The position numbers and the translations under genes are program-made. The notes beneath the pieces are model-generated. The model was not told the DNA's origin. It worked only from the letters and a program-made list of their open reading frames with translations, and ran no database searches. 64,000 nucleotides of DNA. Origin: Mycetocola zhujimingii. Lineage in GTDB: Bacteria; Actinomycetota; Actinomycetes; Actinomycetales; Microbacteriaceae. Positions 28,536 through 38,345 of the stretch are shown here, one piece after another. Each line of letters starts with the position of its first letter. Within the stretch, counting starts at the first letter, position 1. The stretch spans positions 2,356,001-2,420,000 of the forward strand of contig NZ_CP026949.1 in the NCBI RefSeq assembly GCF_003065425.1. The letters are read 5' to 3'.

Positions 28536-29492
28536 ATGTCTGACCACGGAGACGGCCATCACAATGGCACCCAGAACACGCCATTCGTTGAAATCGACAG
28601 GTCGGACTGGGCACGACTCGCCCCGAACACACCGTCGCCGCTGACCGACGCCGAGGTCGTGCAGCTTCGAGGCCTCGGCGATCGACTCGATATGACCGAG
28701 GTGGCGGAGGTTTACCTGCCGATCAGTCGGCTGCTCAGCCTCTATGTTGCTGCAGCCAAGCGCCTGCACGATTCGACCATGTCGTTCCTCGGCGAGACCA
28801 CTGATCGAACCCCGTTCGTGATCGGGGTTGCGGGGTCTGTCGCGGTCGGCAAGTCCACGGTCGCCCGGCTCCTGCGGGAGCTCATGGCACGCTGGCCTGA
28901 CACACCGCGCGTCGAGCTCATCACGACCGACGGGTTTCTCTACCCGAACGCCGAACTCGAGCGTCGCGGCATCATGGGCCGTAAAGGGTTCCCCGAGGCA
29001 TACGACCGCCGGGCGCTCCTGCGATTCGTCAGCGCGGTCAAGAGCGGGGCACCGGAGGTACGAGCGCCGTTCTACTCCCACCTCAAGTACGACATCGTGC
29101 CTGACGCGCAGGTTGTGGTTCGACGCCCGGATGTTCTCATCGTTGAGGGGCTCAACGTCCTTCAACCTGCGGGGAACGGGCACCGACTGACGGTTGCCGA
29201 CCTCTTCGACTTCAGCATCTTCGTCGACGCTCGCACGAGCGATATCGCCACCTGGTACGAGGAACGCTTCATGGCACTGCAGCGCGGCGCCTTCACGAAC
29301 CCCAACTCCTACTTCAACGTGTACGCAGACCTCACCGAGGAGGAAGCGCGCGAAAGGGCACGCTACTTCTGGCGTGAGGTCAACGAACCGAACCTCATCG
29401 ACAACATCCGCCCGACCAAGGCGCGCGCCAAGCTCGTCCTCCGGAAGGCGTCAGATCACAAGGTGAGCTCGGTTCTCCTCCGCAAGGTGTGA
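28536..29492 (+). CDS. coaA: Pantothenate kinase, type I
   Basis: ATP-dependent phosphorylation of pantothenate, the controlling step of coenzyme A synthesis. The 318-residue protein has the P-loop [11 protein letters not shown] at residues 97-107 and the type I motifs [31 protein letters not shown] and [12 protein letters not shown]. It diverges from glmS across 35 bases, so the two promoters must overlap. CAATAGACT lies 11 bases before the ATG, which suggests a very short leader. It converges on glmM. Confidence 0.97.
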   Translation: MSDHGDGHHNGTQNTPFVEIDRSDWARLAPNTPSPLTDAEVVQLRGLGDRLDMTEVAEVYLPISRLLSLYVAAAKRLHDSTMSFLGETTDRTPFVIGVAGSVAVGKSTVARLLRELMARWPDTPRVELITTDGFLYPNAELERRGIMGRKGFPEAYDRRALLRFVSAVKSGAPEVRAPFYSHLKYDIVPDAQVVVRRPDVLIVEGLNVLQPAGNGHRLTVADLFDFSIFVDARTSDIATWYEERFMALQRGAFTNPNSYFNVYADLTEEEARERARYFWREVNEPNLIDNIRPTKARAKLVLRKASDHKVSSVLLRKV

Positions 29493-29523
29493 GAGCACTC
29501 CGCCTGCGACGCTGGAAAACGGG

Positions 29524-29541
29524 CTGGCCGCACGCGGCCAG
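29524..29541. terminator. Hairpin in the convergent coaA/glmM gap
   Basis: A perfect palindromic stem (CTGGCCGC-AC-GCGGCCAG) sits 31 bases after coaA and 41 bases after the glmM stop. A second, imperfect CTCTCGCGC/GCGTGAGAG stem follows. Without T-tracts, terminator function is only likely. Confidence 0.4.
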
Positions 29542-29582
29542 TACTCTCGCGCCCGCGCATCGGCGAGCGTGAGAGAACGTCC

Positions 29583-30944
29583 TTAGACCGCGAGCCGCAC
29601 CCGGACCACGTCGGCGATCTGATGTGCCAGGCGGTCAGCCGTCGTCTGGTCAGCAGCCTCGACCATCACGCGAACCAGCTGTTCTGTTCCGCTTGGACGC
29701 AGCAGCACACGACCGGTGTCACCCAGTTCTGATTCAGCGGCGCGGACGACGTCAGCGAGCACCTCATCCTTGTGGATGCCTTCGCGATCCACGTCCCGCA
29801 CATTCACCAGGATCTGCGGGTACACGGTCATCACACTCGCGAGTTCGGCCGCGGTCTTGCCGGTTCGGGCCATCTCGCTTGCGAGGTGAAGTCCAGTGAG
29901 GATGCCGTCGCCGGTCGTTGCGAATTCACTCATGATGACGTGTCCGGACTGTTCGCCACCGAGTGCGAATTTGCCGCCATCCATGGCCTCGAGGACGTAG
30001 CGGTCACCGACCTTGGTGTGCACCATCGAGATACCGTGCTGCTCCATGGCCATGCGCAGGCCAAGGTTGCTCATCACTGTGGCAACGAGCGTGTTGTCGG
30101 TGAGACGGCCGCGTTCCTTCATGGAAACGGCCAGAATCGCCATGATCTGGTCACCGTCGATGACCTTGCCGTTCGCGTCGACGGCGAGGCAGCGATCAGC
30201 ATCACCGTCGTGGGCGATGCCGATGTCGGCACCGTGCTTGAGGACAGCTTCGGCCAGCAGGTCGAGGTGGGTCGAGCCGACGCCATCGTTGATGTTCATG
30301 CCATCAGGGTCGTTTCCGATGACGGTGACGCGGGCACCCGCGTCGCTGAACACCTCGGGCGAGACGCCGGCGGCAGCGCCGTGCGCGCAGTCAAGGACCA
30401 CGTGGATCCCATCGAGCCTGTGGGGCAGGCTGCCGAGCAGGTGCAGGACGTAACGGTCTTCCGCGTCGGCGAACCGGCGGATGCGACCGACGTCGGCGCC
30501 GGTGGGAGCCCAGTTGGGTTCGTCGAGGTGCTCTTCGATGCGCGTCTCGACGGCGTCGGGAAGCTTGGTGCCTCCGCGAGCGAAGATTTTGATTCCGTTG
30601 TCTGGCGCCGGGTTGTGGCTCGCCGAGATCATGACGCCGAAGTCGGCATCGATGTCAGCGATCAGGAACGCGGCGGCTGGGGTCGGAATAACCCCGGCGT
30701 CGAGGACGTCGACACCGCTCGAGGCCAGTCCTGCGGCAACGGCCGCCGACAGGAACTCTCCGGAGATGCGGGGGTCGCGTGCGAGCACGGCGACGGGCCT
30801 TTTACCTTCAGCACGACGGGCCTCAGCACTTCGGCCCTGCCCAAGCACCACAGCGGTGGCTTGGGCAAGGCCGAGAGCGAGGTCTGCCGTCAGGTCCTTG
30901 TTCGCGAGGCCGCGAACACCATCAGTACCAAACAGACGAGGCAT
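29583..30944 (-). CDS. glmM: Phosphoglucosamine mutase
   Basis: Converts glucosamine-6-phosphate to glucosamine-1-phosphate. The 453-residue protein has FGTDGVRG at the N-terminus, the phosphoserine Ser108 in [12 protein letters not shown], the metal loop DGDADR near residue 246, the sugar loop GGEQSGH and the phosphate loop [12 protein letters not shown]. It follows rpsI by 27 bases on the same strand, the actinobacterial rplM-rpsI-glmM arrangement, so it may be read from the ribosomal promoter. Confidence 0.97.
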   Translation of the reverse strand: MPRLFGTDGVRGLANKDLTADLALGLAQATAVVLGQGRSAEARRAEGKRPVAVLARDPRISGEFLSAAVAAGLASSGVDVLDAGVIPTPAAAFLIADIDADFGVMISASHNPAPDNGIKIFARGGTKLPDAVETRIEEHLDEPNWAPTGADVGRIRRFADAEDRYVLHLLGSLPHRLDGIHVVLDCAHGAAAGVSPEVFSDAGARVTVIGNDPDGMNINDGVGSTHLDLLAEAVLKHGADIGIAHDGDADRCLAVDANGKVIDGDQIMAILAVSMKERGRLTDNTLVATVMSNLGLRMAMEQHGISMVHTKVGDRYVLEAMDGGKFALGGEQSGHVIMSEFATTGDGILTGLHLASEMARTGKTAAELASVMTVYPQILVNVRDVDREGIHKDEVLADVVRAAESELGDTGRVLLRPSGTEQLVRVMVEAADQTTADRLAHQIADVVRVRLAV

Positions 30945-30971
30945 AAAAAGCAGTCCGGATCCGGAGCGCGA

Positions 30972-31457
30972 TTAGCGCTTCGAGAACTGAGGTGCCTTAC
31001 GGGCCTTCTTGAGACCGGCCTTCTTGCGCTCCTTGACGCGAGCGTCACGGGAGAGGAATCCGGCCTTCTTCAGGATTGCGCGGTTGTTCTCTTCGTCGAT
31101 CTGGTTGAGCGCACGAGCGATACCGAGGCGAAGCGCTCCGGCCTGGCCCGAGGGGCCTCCGCCGGAGATGCGAGCGATAACGTCGTATCCGCCAGCCAGG
31201 TCGAGGATGGTGAACGGGTCGTTGATGAGCTGCTGGTGCAGCTTGTTCGGGAAGTACTCGGCAAGCTCACGGCCGTTGACCGTGATGGTGCCGGTTCCCG
31301 GGATGAGCCGAACGCGGGCAATAGCCTGCTTACGACGTCCGACGGCTGCTCCGGGCACGCTCAGTGCGGGACGGGCTGCCTTGGGAGCTGCCTCGACCGG
31401 CGTTTCGGTGGAGAAGCTCTCCGGGGTCTCTGCGATGGAATCTGCGATCTTCGCCAC
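30972..31457 (-). CDS. rpsI: 30S ribosomal protein S9
   Basis: S9 reaches the P site of the small subunit through its basic C-terminus. The 161-residue protein ends in [12 protein letters not shown], the conserved tail, and has [13 protein letters not shown] and [19 protein letters not shown]. About 38 extra N-terminal residues (Ala/Pro/Glu-rich) precede the conserved core. The start is GTG at 31457. It forms an operon with rplM, 30 bases upstream. Confidence 0.97.
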   Translation of the reverse strand: MAKIADSIAETPESFSTETPVEAAPKAARPALSVPGAAVGRRKQAIARVRLIPGTGTITVNGRELAEYFPNKLHQQLINDPFTILDLAGGYDVIARISGGGPSGQAGALRLGIARALNQIDEENNRAILKKAGFLSRDARVKERKKAGLKKARKAPQFSKR

Positions 31458-31487
31458 TGTAGGAATCCTTATTTCTATTCCGGGCGC

Positions 31488-31934
31488 TTACTGGGCGACC
31501 TGGTCGAGGGTGAGCGTCTTGGGCTGCTGCGCAGCGTGGGGGTGCTCGTTACCGGTGTATACCTTCAGCTTGCGCAGCTGCGCAGCACCGAGGGAGTTCT
31601 TGGGGAGCATGCCGCGAACAGCCTTCTCCACCGCGCGGGTCGGGTTCTTCTCGAGCAGCTCGGCGTAGGTGACAGCCTTGATGCCGCCCGGGTAACCCGA
31701 GTGGCGGTAAGCCTTCTTCTGCAGGAGCTTCTGGCCGGTAAGAGCGACCTTCTCGGCGTTGATGATGATGACGAAGTCACCGGTGTCCATGTGGTTCACA
31801 AAGGTAGCCTTGTGCTTTCCACGGAGGAGGATGGCGACCTGGCTGGCCAGACGGCCAAGCACGATGTCGGTGGCGTCAATGATGAACCAGTCACGCTGGA
31901 TCTCAGAGACCTTGGGGGAATAAGTGCGCGTCAC
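31488..31934 (-). CDS. rplM: 50S ribosomal protein L13
   Basis: L13 is an early-assembly large-subunit protein. The 148-residue product has [46 protein letters not shown] and the [10 protein letters not shown] motif. The GTG at 31934 (MTRTYSPKV) matches the family start; a longer frame to 32060 is unlikely. It heads rplM-rpsI-glmM. The 135-base gap to truA should hold the promoter, but I could not place it. Confidence 0.96.
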   Translation of the reverse strand: MTRTYSPKVSEIQRDWFIIDATDIVLGRLASQVAILLRGKHKATFVNHMDTGDFVIIINAEKVALTGQKLLQKKAYRHSGYPGGIKAVTYAELLEKNPTRAVEKAVRGMLPKNSLGAAQLRKLKVYTGNEHPHAAQQPKTLTLDQVAQ

Positions 31935-32069
31935 AGTAGTGCTGCTTTCTTGTCGTAAGTTGGTTGGTCGTGAATCCCGCTCCGTTGGGAGTTCTGACAA
32001 GAACGCCGCAGGTGGAGGGCTCAACTTCGGGTGCCGCACTGCAGGGAGTATGGACACCAAGGAGCAACC

Positions 32070-32996
32070 TTACCCGGCCTCATCATCGTCGTCAAACTCG
32101 GCAAAGGGGTCGCGGCCGTCGCCGAGGCTCCGTCGCTGGCGCGTCAGCGCGGCGCGCTGCCCCAGGAGGGCGTCGCTGGGATATCCCACCTCAGCGAGGG
32201 TGAGGCCGCGAGCGGGCATCACAGCGAACTCATTCGACCTCGTCACCTCGCTCCGCAGCCGCTCAGCGTCAGCAACCTCCAGCTTCCCCTCACCAACAGC
32301 AACGCAGACACCGACGAGCGCGCGAACCATGCTGTGGCAGAAGGCATCCGCGCGCACATCAGCCACGAGCACTCCCTCAGCGTCCCTGATCCAGCCGAAA
32401 CGCTGAAGCGTGCGGATCGTGGTCCTGCCTTCGCGGGGCCGGCAGTACGTTGCGAAGTCGTGCAGGCCGACGAGCGATTGGGCTGCCGCGTTCATCCGGT
32501 CGACATCGAGCGGCGACGGATGCCATACCGTCTGGGCGCGCTCCAGCGGATTGCGGAAGGAGATGCTGTCGGCGATCCGGTACTCGTACCGGCGCCAGAT
32601 CGCGGAGAAGCGGGCGTCAAAACCCGGTGCGGCCGGGCGAGCATTCGTGATGAGGACATCGGGGTACTGGCCAAGGACACCGTTGACCTTGCGCCGCAGC
32701 GCGCTTCCCGTTGGGTGCAAGCCGTCCCTGGCTGGTCCCCCCCGCCGAACGCGAGCCGCGCGTTCCTCGTCGAGATCGAGGTGTGCCACCTGTCCCGTCG
32801 CGTGCACACCGGTGTCGGTGCGTCCGGCAACCGCGACCAGAATCTTGTCGCCCTGCTTGCCCAGGATGGTGGTGATGGCATCCTCGAGCACGCCCTGAAC
32901 AGTGCGGAGCCCCGGCTGCTTGGCCCAGCCCGCAAAGTGGGTACCGTCATAGGCGATATCGAGCCGGAATCTGGTGCTGGTCGGGGCGGGGTCCAC
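32070..32996 (-). CDS. truA: tRNA pseudouridine synthase A
   Basis: Forms pseudouridine at positions 38-40 of tRNA anticodon stems. The 308-residue protein has the catalytic aspartate Asp61 in AGRTDTGVHATGQV, RLDIAYDGTHFAGWAKQPG at the N-terminus and FCHSMVRALVGVCVAVGEGK. An acidic C-terminal tail (EFDDDDEAG) extends past the core. The GTG start at 32996 has only a weak ribosome binding site. In many actinobacteria truA follows rplQ directly; here 512 bases with two palindromic repeats and the rplQ terminator separate them. Confidence 0.95.
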   Translation of the reverse strand: MDPAPTSTRFRLDIAYDGTHFAGWAKQPGLRTVQGVLEDAITTILGKQGDKILVAVAGRTDTGVHATGQVAHLDLDEERAARVRRGGPARDGLHPTGSALRRKVNGVLGQYPDVLITNARPAAPGFDARFSAIWRRYEYRIADSISFRNPLERAQTVWHPSPLDVDRMNAAAQSLVGLHDFATYCRPREGRTTIRTLQRFGWIRDAEGVLVADVRADAFCHSMVRALVGVCVAVGEGKLEVADAERLRSEVTRSNEFAVMPARGLTLAEVGYPSDALLGQRAALTRQRRSLGDGRDPFAEFDDDDEAG

Positions 32997-33045
32997 CTGG
33001 GAAGTTTACCGGGGAACGCCGCACAGCTCCCGACATCACCCGCCC

Positions 33046-33186
33046 CGGACGACACCACTCGGCGCGACGGGTGCTCTCGCCCGCACTGAGTGAGGTCGCC
33101 TCCATGCGAGAGCATCACTTCCGGTCGAGAACATCCCGCGCAACTGACGCGCTCGACCGCAACTGATGTTCTCGCTCGCGCCGCAC
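33046..33186. repeat. Palindromic intergenic repeat, copy A
   Basis: First copy of a roughly 140-bp element in the 512-base truA/rplQ gap. It contains a 24-bp inverted repeat matching 21 of 24 (33106-33129 with 33152-33175), and upstream of it a smaller CACTCGG/CTGAGTG stem. A 16-bp unit resembling CGAGNNCATCASTTSC occurs four times, two forward and two inverted. Confidence 0.85.
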
Positions 33187-33239
33187 GCCCGCTGGCGCCC
33201 TGTCCCACGCGCCCGCTCCCCCCGGCACCCGCACCCCGC

Positions 33240-33374
33240 CGGACGAAACCACTCGGCATAACGGGTGCTCCCGTCCGCACCGAGTGAACTCCGGCGAGAG
33301 CATCACTTCCGGTCGAGAACATCCCGCGCAACTGATGCGCTCGACTGGAAGTGATGTTCTCGCCCGCGCGGCAC
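33240..33374. repeat. Palindromic intergenic repeat, copy B
   Basis: Second copy, 194 bases from copy A, in the same orientation and highly similar, including an identical run of more than 30 bases. Its 24-bp inverted repeat (33294-33317 with 33340-33363) matches at 22 of 24, better than in copy A. The smaller stem here is a perfect CACTCGG/CCGAGTG. It lies in the rplQ-truA gap with no coding potential. Confidence 0.85.
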
Positions 33375-33459
33375 TCGCGCCAACAACACCCGCTCCTGGT
33401 GTTCTCGAGCAGATTCCACTCTCCGGGTACCACGAGCCCCAGAGCGCCCGCCAACGACA

Positions 33460-33493
33460 AAGCCCCCGCCATCCATACGGATAACGGGGGCTT
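33460..33493 (-). terminator. Intrinsic terminator after rplQ
   Basis: A 9-bp stem AAGCCCCCG/CGGGGGCTT (33460-33468 with 33485-33493) with an inner ATCC/GGAT stem lies 15 bases after the rplQ stop. The minus strand continues TTTGTCG. It closes the infA-rplQ transcription unit. Confidence 0.85.
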
Positions 33494-33508
33494 CGAACGA
33501 AACGAGTG

Positions 33509-34048
33509 CTACTTGGTGTCGTCGGCCTTCTCAGCCTCGACGACCTCAGCTTCGGTTTCAACAACCTCGGCCTCCGGAGCTGCCTCGGTTGCGGGCTCTT
33601 CAGCCTCAACCTCGGGAGCGGTCTCTTCGGCGACAACGGGCGTCTCAGCCTGTGCTGCAGCCGGCTTCGACTTCTTCACCTTGGGGGTGACGGGCTCGAG
33701 AACGAGCTCGATCTGAACCATCGAGGCGTTGTCGCCCTTACGGAAGCCGAGCTTCGTGATGCGGGTGTATCCACCCTCACGCTCTGCAACAAGCGGAGCG
33801 ATCTCGGTGAAGAGCTCGTGAACGACCGAGGTGTCACCGATCGTGCGCATGACGCGACGACGGGAGTGCAGGTCGCCCCGCTTTGCGAACGTGATGAGGC
33901 GCTCGGCGACCGGGCGGAGGCGCTTGGCCTTCGTCTCGGTGGTCTTGATGCTCTTGTGGGTGAACAGGGCAGCGGCCAGGTTGGCGAGCATCAAACGCTC
34001 GTGCGCTGGTCCGCCTCCGAGGCGGGGGCCTTTAGTGGGCGTAGGCAT
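33509..34048 (-). CDS. rplQ: 50S ribosomal protein L17
   Basis: Large-subunit protein near the exit tunnel. Residues 1 to about 120 are the conserved domain ([37 protein letters not shown]). A further 60 residues form a charged tail with acidic repeats ([22 protein letters not shown]), longer than the family norm of about 120-130 residues overall. It is the last gene of the alpha operon and is followed by a terminator. Confidence 0.97.
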   Translation of the reverse strand: MPTPTKGPRLGGGPAHERLMLANLAAALFTHKSIKTTETKAKRLRPVAERLITFAKRGDLHSRRRVMRTIGDTSVVHELFTEIAPLVAEREGGYTRITKLGFRKGDNASMVQIELVLEPVTPKVKKSKPAAAQAETPVVAEETAPEVEAEEPATEAAPEAEVVETEAEVVEAEKADDTK

Positions 34049-34095
34049 GTTGTATCTCCAGTATCAAAAAATGAAAGGGCGTCCGGGGACGAGCC

Positions 34096-35088
34096 TTAGT
34101 TGCTTGTCTCGTCGTCGTAGCCCGAGTAGAAGTGGGCGCCGTCGAACCCGGGAACCGAGTCCTTGAGCGAAAGGCCCATTTCCACGAGCTTGTCGCGAAC
34201 CTCATCGACCGACTTCTGTCCGAAGTTGCGGATGTTCATCAGCTGGGTCTCGCTCAGAGCGACAAGCTCGGAGACCGTGTTGATGCCCTCGCGCTTGAGG
34301 CAGTTGTACGAACGAACCGAGAGGTCGAGGTCTTCGATCGGAATCGAAAGCTCACCGGGCAGTACGGCGTCAACCGGTGCCGGGCCGATCTCGATGCCCT
34401 CTGCCGCGTTGTTGAGCTCGCGAGCGAGACCGAACAGTTCGACGAGAGTCTTACCGGCTGATGCGATAGCGTCGCGCGGCGTGATGGCCGGCTTCGTCTC
34501 GACATCGACGACCAGGCGGTCGAAGTCGGTGCGCTCACCGGCGCGAGTTGCCTCGACACGGTAGGTGACCTTGAGGACGGGCGAGTAGATCGAGTCGATC
34601 GGGATCTGGCCGGCTTCAGAGAACTCGTTGCGGTTCTGCGTTGCTGACACGTAGCCACGGCCACGCTCGATGGTGAGTTCGAGCTCGAACTTCGCCTTGT
34701 CATTGAGGGTTGCGATGACGAGGTCCGGGTTGTGGACCTCGACGCCGGCGGGAGCCGAAATGTCTGCGGCAGTGACCTGGCCTGCACCGGTCTTACGGAG
34801 GTAAGCGGTGATCGGCTCGTCGTGCTCGCTCGAAACGACGAGACCCTTGATGTTCAGGATGATCTCGGTCGCGTCTTCCTTGACACCGGGGATGGTGCTG
34901 AACTCGTGCAGCACGCCGTCGATGCGGATGCTGGTTACTGCAGCGCCGGGGATGGAAGACAGAAGGGTACGGCGAAGTGAATTGCCGAGGGTGTATCCGA
35001 AGCCAGGCTCCAGGGGCTCAATCACGAACCGGCTGCGGAACTCTGAAATGTTCTCTTCGGTGAGCGTTGGGCGCTGTGCAATAAGCAC
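34096..35088 (-). CDS. rpoA: DNA-directed RNA polymerase alpha subunit
   Basis: Assembly platform of RNA polymerase. The 330-residue protein has the N-terminal dimerisation domain ([26 protein letters not shown]), a linker, and the C-terminal domain ([35 protein letters not shown]) that contacts UP elements and activators. The start is GTG at 35088. It follows rpsK directly, with no rpsD between; a strong hairpin lies in the 126-base rpsK-rpoA gap. Confidence 0.98.
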   Translation of the reverse strand: MLIAQRPTLTEENISEFRSRFVIEPLEPGFGYTLGNSLRRTLLSSIPGAAVTSIRIDGVLHEFSTIPGVKEDATEIILNIKGLVVSSEHDEPITAYLRKTGAGQVTAADISAPAGVEVHNPDLVIATLNDKAKFELELTIERGRGYVSATQNRNEFSEAGQIPIDSIYSPVLKVTYRVEATRAGERTDFDRLVVDVETKPAITPRDAIASAGKTLVELFGLARELNNAAEGIEIGPAPVDAVLPGELSIPIEDLDLSVRSYNCLKREGINTVSELVALSETQLMNIRNFGQKSVDEVRDKLVEMGLSLKDSVPGFDGAHFYSGYDDETSN

Positions 35089-35161
35089 TATGTGTTCCTT
35101 TCGGCTAAGTGTCCGCTATATGACACTTGCAATGACGAGGTATGAAGTTGTATCCGAGCCA

Positions 35162-35199
35162 ACGATTGAGCAGCGCCAGAACTGGCGCCGCTCAATCGT
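35162..35199 (-). terminator. Strong hairpin between rpsK and rpoA (attenuator or processing site)
   Basis: Two 18-base arms (35162-35179 and 35182-35199) pair at 17 of 18 positions around a two-base loop, starting 15 bases after the rpsK stop. There is no T-tract, so partial termination, RNA processing or a 3'-end stabiliser are all possible. Confidence 0.6.
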
Positions 35200-35214
35200 C
35201 GAGAATCGAAGTGC

Positions 35215-35613
35215 TTAAACGCGGCGGCGCTTCGGCGGGCGGCAACCGTTGTGCGCCTGCGGGGTGACGTCGTTGATCGATCCGACCTCGAGGCCAGCGG
35301 CCTGAAGCGAACGGATCGCGGTCTCGCGGCCTGAGCCGGGTCCCTTGACGAAGACGTCAACCTTCTTCATGCCGTGTTCCTGTGCCTGGCGGGCAGCAGA
35401 CTCTGCAGCGAGCTGAGCGGCGAACGGGGTCGACTTACGTGAACCCTTGAAGCCGACTCCACCAGAGGATGCCCAGCTGATGACAGCACCAGTCGGGTCG
35501 GTGATCGAGACGATCGTGTTGTTGAAGGTCGACTTGATGTGGGCCTGGCCCACAGCAATGTTCTTCTTCTCTTTCTTACGCGGCTTGCGGGCAGCGGTTT
35601 TGGGTGCAGCCAT
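35215..35613 (-). CDS. rpsK: 30S ribosomal protein S11
   Basis: Platform protein of the small subunit. The 132-residue product has the conserved [41 protein letters not shown] and the C-terminal [11 protein letters not shown]. It is full length, 44 bases after rpsM, in the alpha operon. Confidence 0.98.
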   Translation of the reverse strand: MAAPKTAARKPRKKEKKNIAVGQAHIKSTFNNTIVSITDPTGAVISWASSGGVGFKGSRKSTPFAAQLAAESAARQAQEHGMKKVDVFVKGPGSGRETAIRSLQAAGLEVGSINDVTPQAHNGCRPPKRRRV

Positions 35614-35657
35614 GAATATCTCCTAAATCTTTCGGCAAAGAGCTCGAAGGCCGAGGC

Positions 35658-36032
35658 CTAGCGAGCCTTCTTCTTGCCGGCAACTGTGCGCTTCGGGCCC
35701 TTACGGGTACGAGCGTTGGTCTTGGTGCGCTGTCCACGAACGGGCAGGCCACGACGGTGACGAATTCCCTCGTAGCTGCCAATCTCAACCTTGCGGCGGA
35801 TGTCGGCCTGAACTTCACGGCGGAGGTCACCCTCTACCTTGTAGTTGCCTTCGATGTAGTCACGCAGCAGGACCAACTGGTCGTCGCTGAGATCCTTCAC
35901 ACGGATGTCTCCGCTGATGCCGGTGTCGACGAGGGTCTTCAGAGCCCTCGTGCGTCCAACACCGTAAATGTACGTCAGTGCGATTTCCACGCGCTTATCG
36001 CGGGGAATGTCTACGCCGGCGAGACGTGCCAT
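35658..36032 (-). CDS. rpsM: 30S ribosomal protein S13
   Basis: Head protein of the small subunit contacting L5 and the P-site tRNA. The 124-residue product starts [22 protein letters not shown] and ends with the basic [17 protein letters not shown] tail. It is first after rpmJ. The 152-base spacer to rpmJ contains GCAGTTCC and GGAACTGC, which could form a long-range leader stem. Confidence 0.98.
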   Translation of the reverse strand: MARLAGVDIPRDKRVEIALTYIYGVGRTRALKTLVDTGISGDIRVKDLSDDQLVLLRDYIEGNYKVEGDLRREVQADIRRKVEIGSYEGIRHRRGLPVRGQRTKTNARTRKGPKRTVAGKKKAR

Positions 36033-36184
36033 GGTGGCTTCTCCTAGGAGTTAGTGGAGGTGTGGAGCAGTTCCTGTGCCCGGGCCTCCGACCCGAGGTG
36101 TCCCTCGAACGAGTTCTGGAACTGCCGATATTGTGCAGCTTGCGCTGCGTTTGGTGTACTGCTGTTCTTCGTCAGACGAAGAAT

Positions 36185-36298
36185 TTAGCCCTGGCGCTGC
36201 TTGTGGCGCGGGTTCTCGCAGATGACCATGACGCGTCCATTGCGACGGATGACCTTGCACTTTTCGCAGATCTTCTTAACGCTGGGCTTGACCTTCAT
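36185..36298 (-). CDS. rpmJ: 50S ribosomal protein L36
   Basis: Smallest large-subunit protein, 37 residues: it begins [19 protein letters not shown] and ends NPRHKQRQG. The zinc-ribbon ligands are present (Cys11, Cys14, Cys27, His32), so this is the zinc-binding form. It lies between infA and rpsM, 93 bases after infA. Confidence 0.97.
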   Translation of the reverse strand: MKVKPSVKKICEKCKVIRRNGRVMVICENPRHKQRQG

Positions 36299-36391
36299 GA
36301 GTTTCTCTCTCTCGCTGTCGTCGTACCGCTCCCTCGGGTCCGAACACAGTTGTGCCGAACCAGCCTGAGCGGCCGTTACTTACAGTGCGTG

Positions 36392-36613
36392 TTACTTGTA
36401 GCGGTAAACGATCCGGCCGCGGGTCAGATCGTAGGGGCTGAGCTCCACGATCACGCGGTCCTCGGGGAGGATGCGGATGTAGTGCTGACGCATCTTGCCG
36501 CTAATCGTGGCAAGAACGCGGTGACCGTTGGTCAGCTCAACACGAAACATCGCATTGGGCAAAGCTTCAACGATCGAGCCTTCGATCTCAATGACACCGT
36601 CTTTTTTGGCCAT
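36392..36613 (-). CDS. infA: Translation initiation factor IF-1
   Basis: S1-domain factor that binds the ribosomal A site during initiation. The 73-residue product starts [20 protein letters not shown] and ends GRIVYRYK, matching the family exactly. ATG at 36613 is chosen; a longer frame to 36721 has no support. It heads infA-rpmJ-rpsM-rpsK-rpoA-rplQ and is preceded by a predicted promoter in the 149-base gap after mtlD. Confidence 0.97.
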   Translation of the reverse strand: MAKKDGVIEIEGSIVEALPNAMFRVELTNGHRVLATISGKMRQHYIRILPEDRVIVELSPYDLTRGRIVYRYK

Positions 36614-36721
36614 AGCCTCACTGTCGCTAAAAATAGTTGCACTGGTCGTGCGGTGGATTTCGATGCTGCTGAGTCCTTGTGGATGACACGCCAGAAACGT
36701 GCGCAAAGCACCAACAGACAA

Positions 36722-36751
36722 TCTTATGGTATTTATTGCCTTTTCGCCAAC
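36722..36751 (-). promoter_or_regulatory. Predicted promoter of the infA-rplQ operon
   Basis: On the minus strand, TTGGCG (36746-36751) and TAAGAT (36722-36727) are spaced by 18 bases in an AT-rich patch immediately after the mtlD stop. This is the only sigma-70-like pair I find in the gap, and it leaves a leader of about 100 bases. Confidence 0.5.
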
Positions 36752-36762
36752 TGGCGACGCTG

Positions 36763-37908
36763 CTACTTCTGGTGCTCCCGCACGACCGCGACGAGGCCGG
36801 CATAGAGCGGATGCTCCGGTGCAAGTCCCGAGACACGCTCGACGAATTCTTCGGCGCTGAGCTCTGCGAGCAGGCCCTGCATTTCGGTGCTCTGCTCGTC
36901 GTCAGCGACCTCGAACCCGAGTGCTTTGCCGATCGCGTCCAGCAGAGCCGTGTGGCTCAATCCACGCTCGGCGAGTTCCGCTGCCGGGCTGATGAATCGC
37001 TCGTTGCGGCTCAGCTTGCGCAGGGGCTGCCTGCCGACGCGCTGCACGGTGTCTGGCAGGTGCGGGTTGGCAAAGCGAGTGAGGATCTTCTCCCGGTATT
37101 CGCGCTGTACCTCAGCGTCGATCCCGTGCTTGACCACGAGAAGCGCGCTGGTTTCCTCAAGGACGTGGCGGACGGCATCCGCAACGTCGCTGTTGGCCAG
37201 CACATCGGAGATCTTGTCGATGCCAGCGGCGAAACCGTAGTACGCCGCTGTGGCGTGCCCGGTGTTGACGGTGAAGAGCTTGCGCTCGATGTACGGTCCG
37301 AGAGCATCGACGAACGTCGCACCGGGGATCTCGGGCAGCGCATCGCCGAAGGGGCCCGACTCGATGACCCACTCGTAAAACGCCTCGACGGTGACGTCGA
37401 TGCCCGCTGCGGGGTCCTGGCCTGGCACGATCCGGTCGACGGCAGTATTCGCGAAGACCGCACGCGGCGCGAGCGCCTCCCACTGCTCGGGGGCAACGCT
37501 CGACTGGATCTCGGTTCTGAGCAGGTCAGTCGCGTTGATGGCGTTCTCGCAGGCCATCACGGCGAGCGGAGGAAGACCCGAGTCCCGAAGGGCAAGGGCA
37601 CGGGCGATCACCGGAGCGACGAACTTCAGGATGTTCGGTCCGACCGCCGTCGTGACGACGTCGGCCGTCTGAATCTCCGCGATGAGCTCGTTCTCGTTCG
37701 TTGCGCTGTTGACGGCACGGTAGCCGGTGACGGTGCGATCAGAGCCACCGTCACCGACTTCGTGCACCTCGTAGCTCGGCGCCGCGTTCAACGCGTCGAT
37801 GAGCTCAGCGTTCACGTCGGCGAAGACAACTTCATAGCCGGCGTCGTGGAGCAACAGACCGACGAATCCTCGTCCGATGTTGCCCGCGCCGAAGTGAACT
37901 GCTTTCAT
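36763..37908 (-). CDS. mtlD: Mannitol-1-phosphate 5-dehydrogenase
   Basis: NAD-dependent oxidation of mannitol-1-phosphate, delivered by the mannitol PTS, to fructose-6-phosphate. The 381-residue protein starts with the nucleotide-binding [17 protein letters not shown] and has the polyol dehydrogenase motif [11 protein letters not shown]. The C-terminal domain carries [16 protein letters not shown] with the catalytic residues. Its ATG overlaps the mtlF stop as ATGA. It ends the long PTS operon, just before the infA promoter. Confidence 0.96.
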   Translation of the reverse strand: MKAVHFGAGNIGRGFVGLLLHDAGYEVVFADVNAELIDALNAAPSYEVHEVGDGGSDRTVTGYRAVNSATNENELIAEIQTADVVTTAVGPNILKFVAPVIARALALRDSGLPPLAVMACENAINATDLLRTEIQSSVAPEQWEALAPRAVFANTAVDRIVPGQDPAAGIDVTVEAFYEWVIESGPFGDALPEIPGATFVDALGPYIERKLFTVNTGHATAAYYGFAAGIDKISDVLANSDVADAVRHVLEETSALLVVKHGIDAEVQREYREKILTRFANPHLPDTVQRVGRQPLRKLSRNERFISPAAELAERGLSHTALLDAIGKALGFEVADDEQSTEMQGLLAELSAEEFVERVSGLAPEHPLYAGLVAVVREHQK

Positions 37909-38345
37909 TCTGCGTTGACCTCCTCGAGCAGGGCGAACAGTTCGTTCGCGTCTGCCGCATTGATGAGCTTCGAAACCTCGTCCTCGTCCGAGAACACGAT
38001 GGCGATCTTCGAGAGGATCTCGAGGTGCTCGTTGTTGAGCCCGGCGATGCCGACGGCGAAACGCACCTCATCCCCATCCCAGTCGATCGGGTTCGTGTAC
38101 CGGACGATCGACAGCGCCGAACGCACGATGGCGTCCTTGGCGTCGTTCGTTCCGTGGGGAATCGCGAGGAAGTTACCCATGTAGGTCGAGACGGATGCCT
38201 CGCGCTCCAGCATCGCGTCGACGTACTCCGGCTTGACCGCGCCGGCGGCGACCAGGAGCGCACCGGCCTCGCGGATCGCTTCTTCCTTCGTCGTCGCCGA
38301 GCCCTCGGCGACGATGTTTCCCGGTGTCAGGATGGATTCGGTCAT
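37905..38345 (-). CDS. mtlF: Mannitol-specific PTS enzyme IIA
   Basis: Passes phosphate from HPr to the mannitol IIB domain. The 146-residue protein is a stand-alone EIIA type 2 domain with the phospho-acceptor His64 in [33 protein letters not shown] is the usual downstream motif. It overlaps mtlA and mtlD by four bases each. A split IIA, with IICB on another chain, is the Gram-positive mannitol arrangement. Confidence 0.95.
   Translation of the reverse strand: MTESILTPGNIVAEGSATTKEEAIREAGALLVAAGAVKPEYVDAMLEREASVSTYMGNFLAIPHGTNDAKDAIVRSALSIVRYTNPIDWDGDEVRFAVGIAGLNNEHLEILSKIAIVFSDEDEVSKLINAADANELFALLEEVNAE

Noticed and set aside
26473-28644. Open frame of 723 codons on the plus strand
   Set aside because: Antisense to glmS and acpS, with no recognisable domain; the glmS protein accounts for the reading.
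29772-31958. Open frame of 728 codons on the plus strand
   Set aside because: Antisense to glmM, rpsI and rplM, all certain genes. No ribosome binding site or family features.
32492-33636. Frames on the minus strand across the truA-rplQ gap
   Set aside because: They run through the palindromic repeats and truA in the wrong frame; their repeated peptide segments only reflect the DNA repeats.
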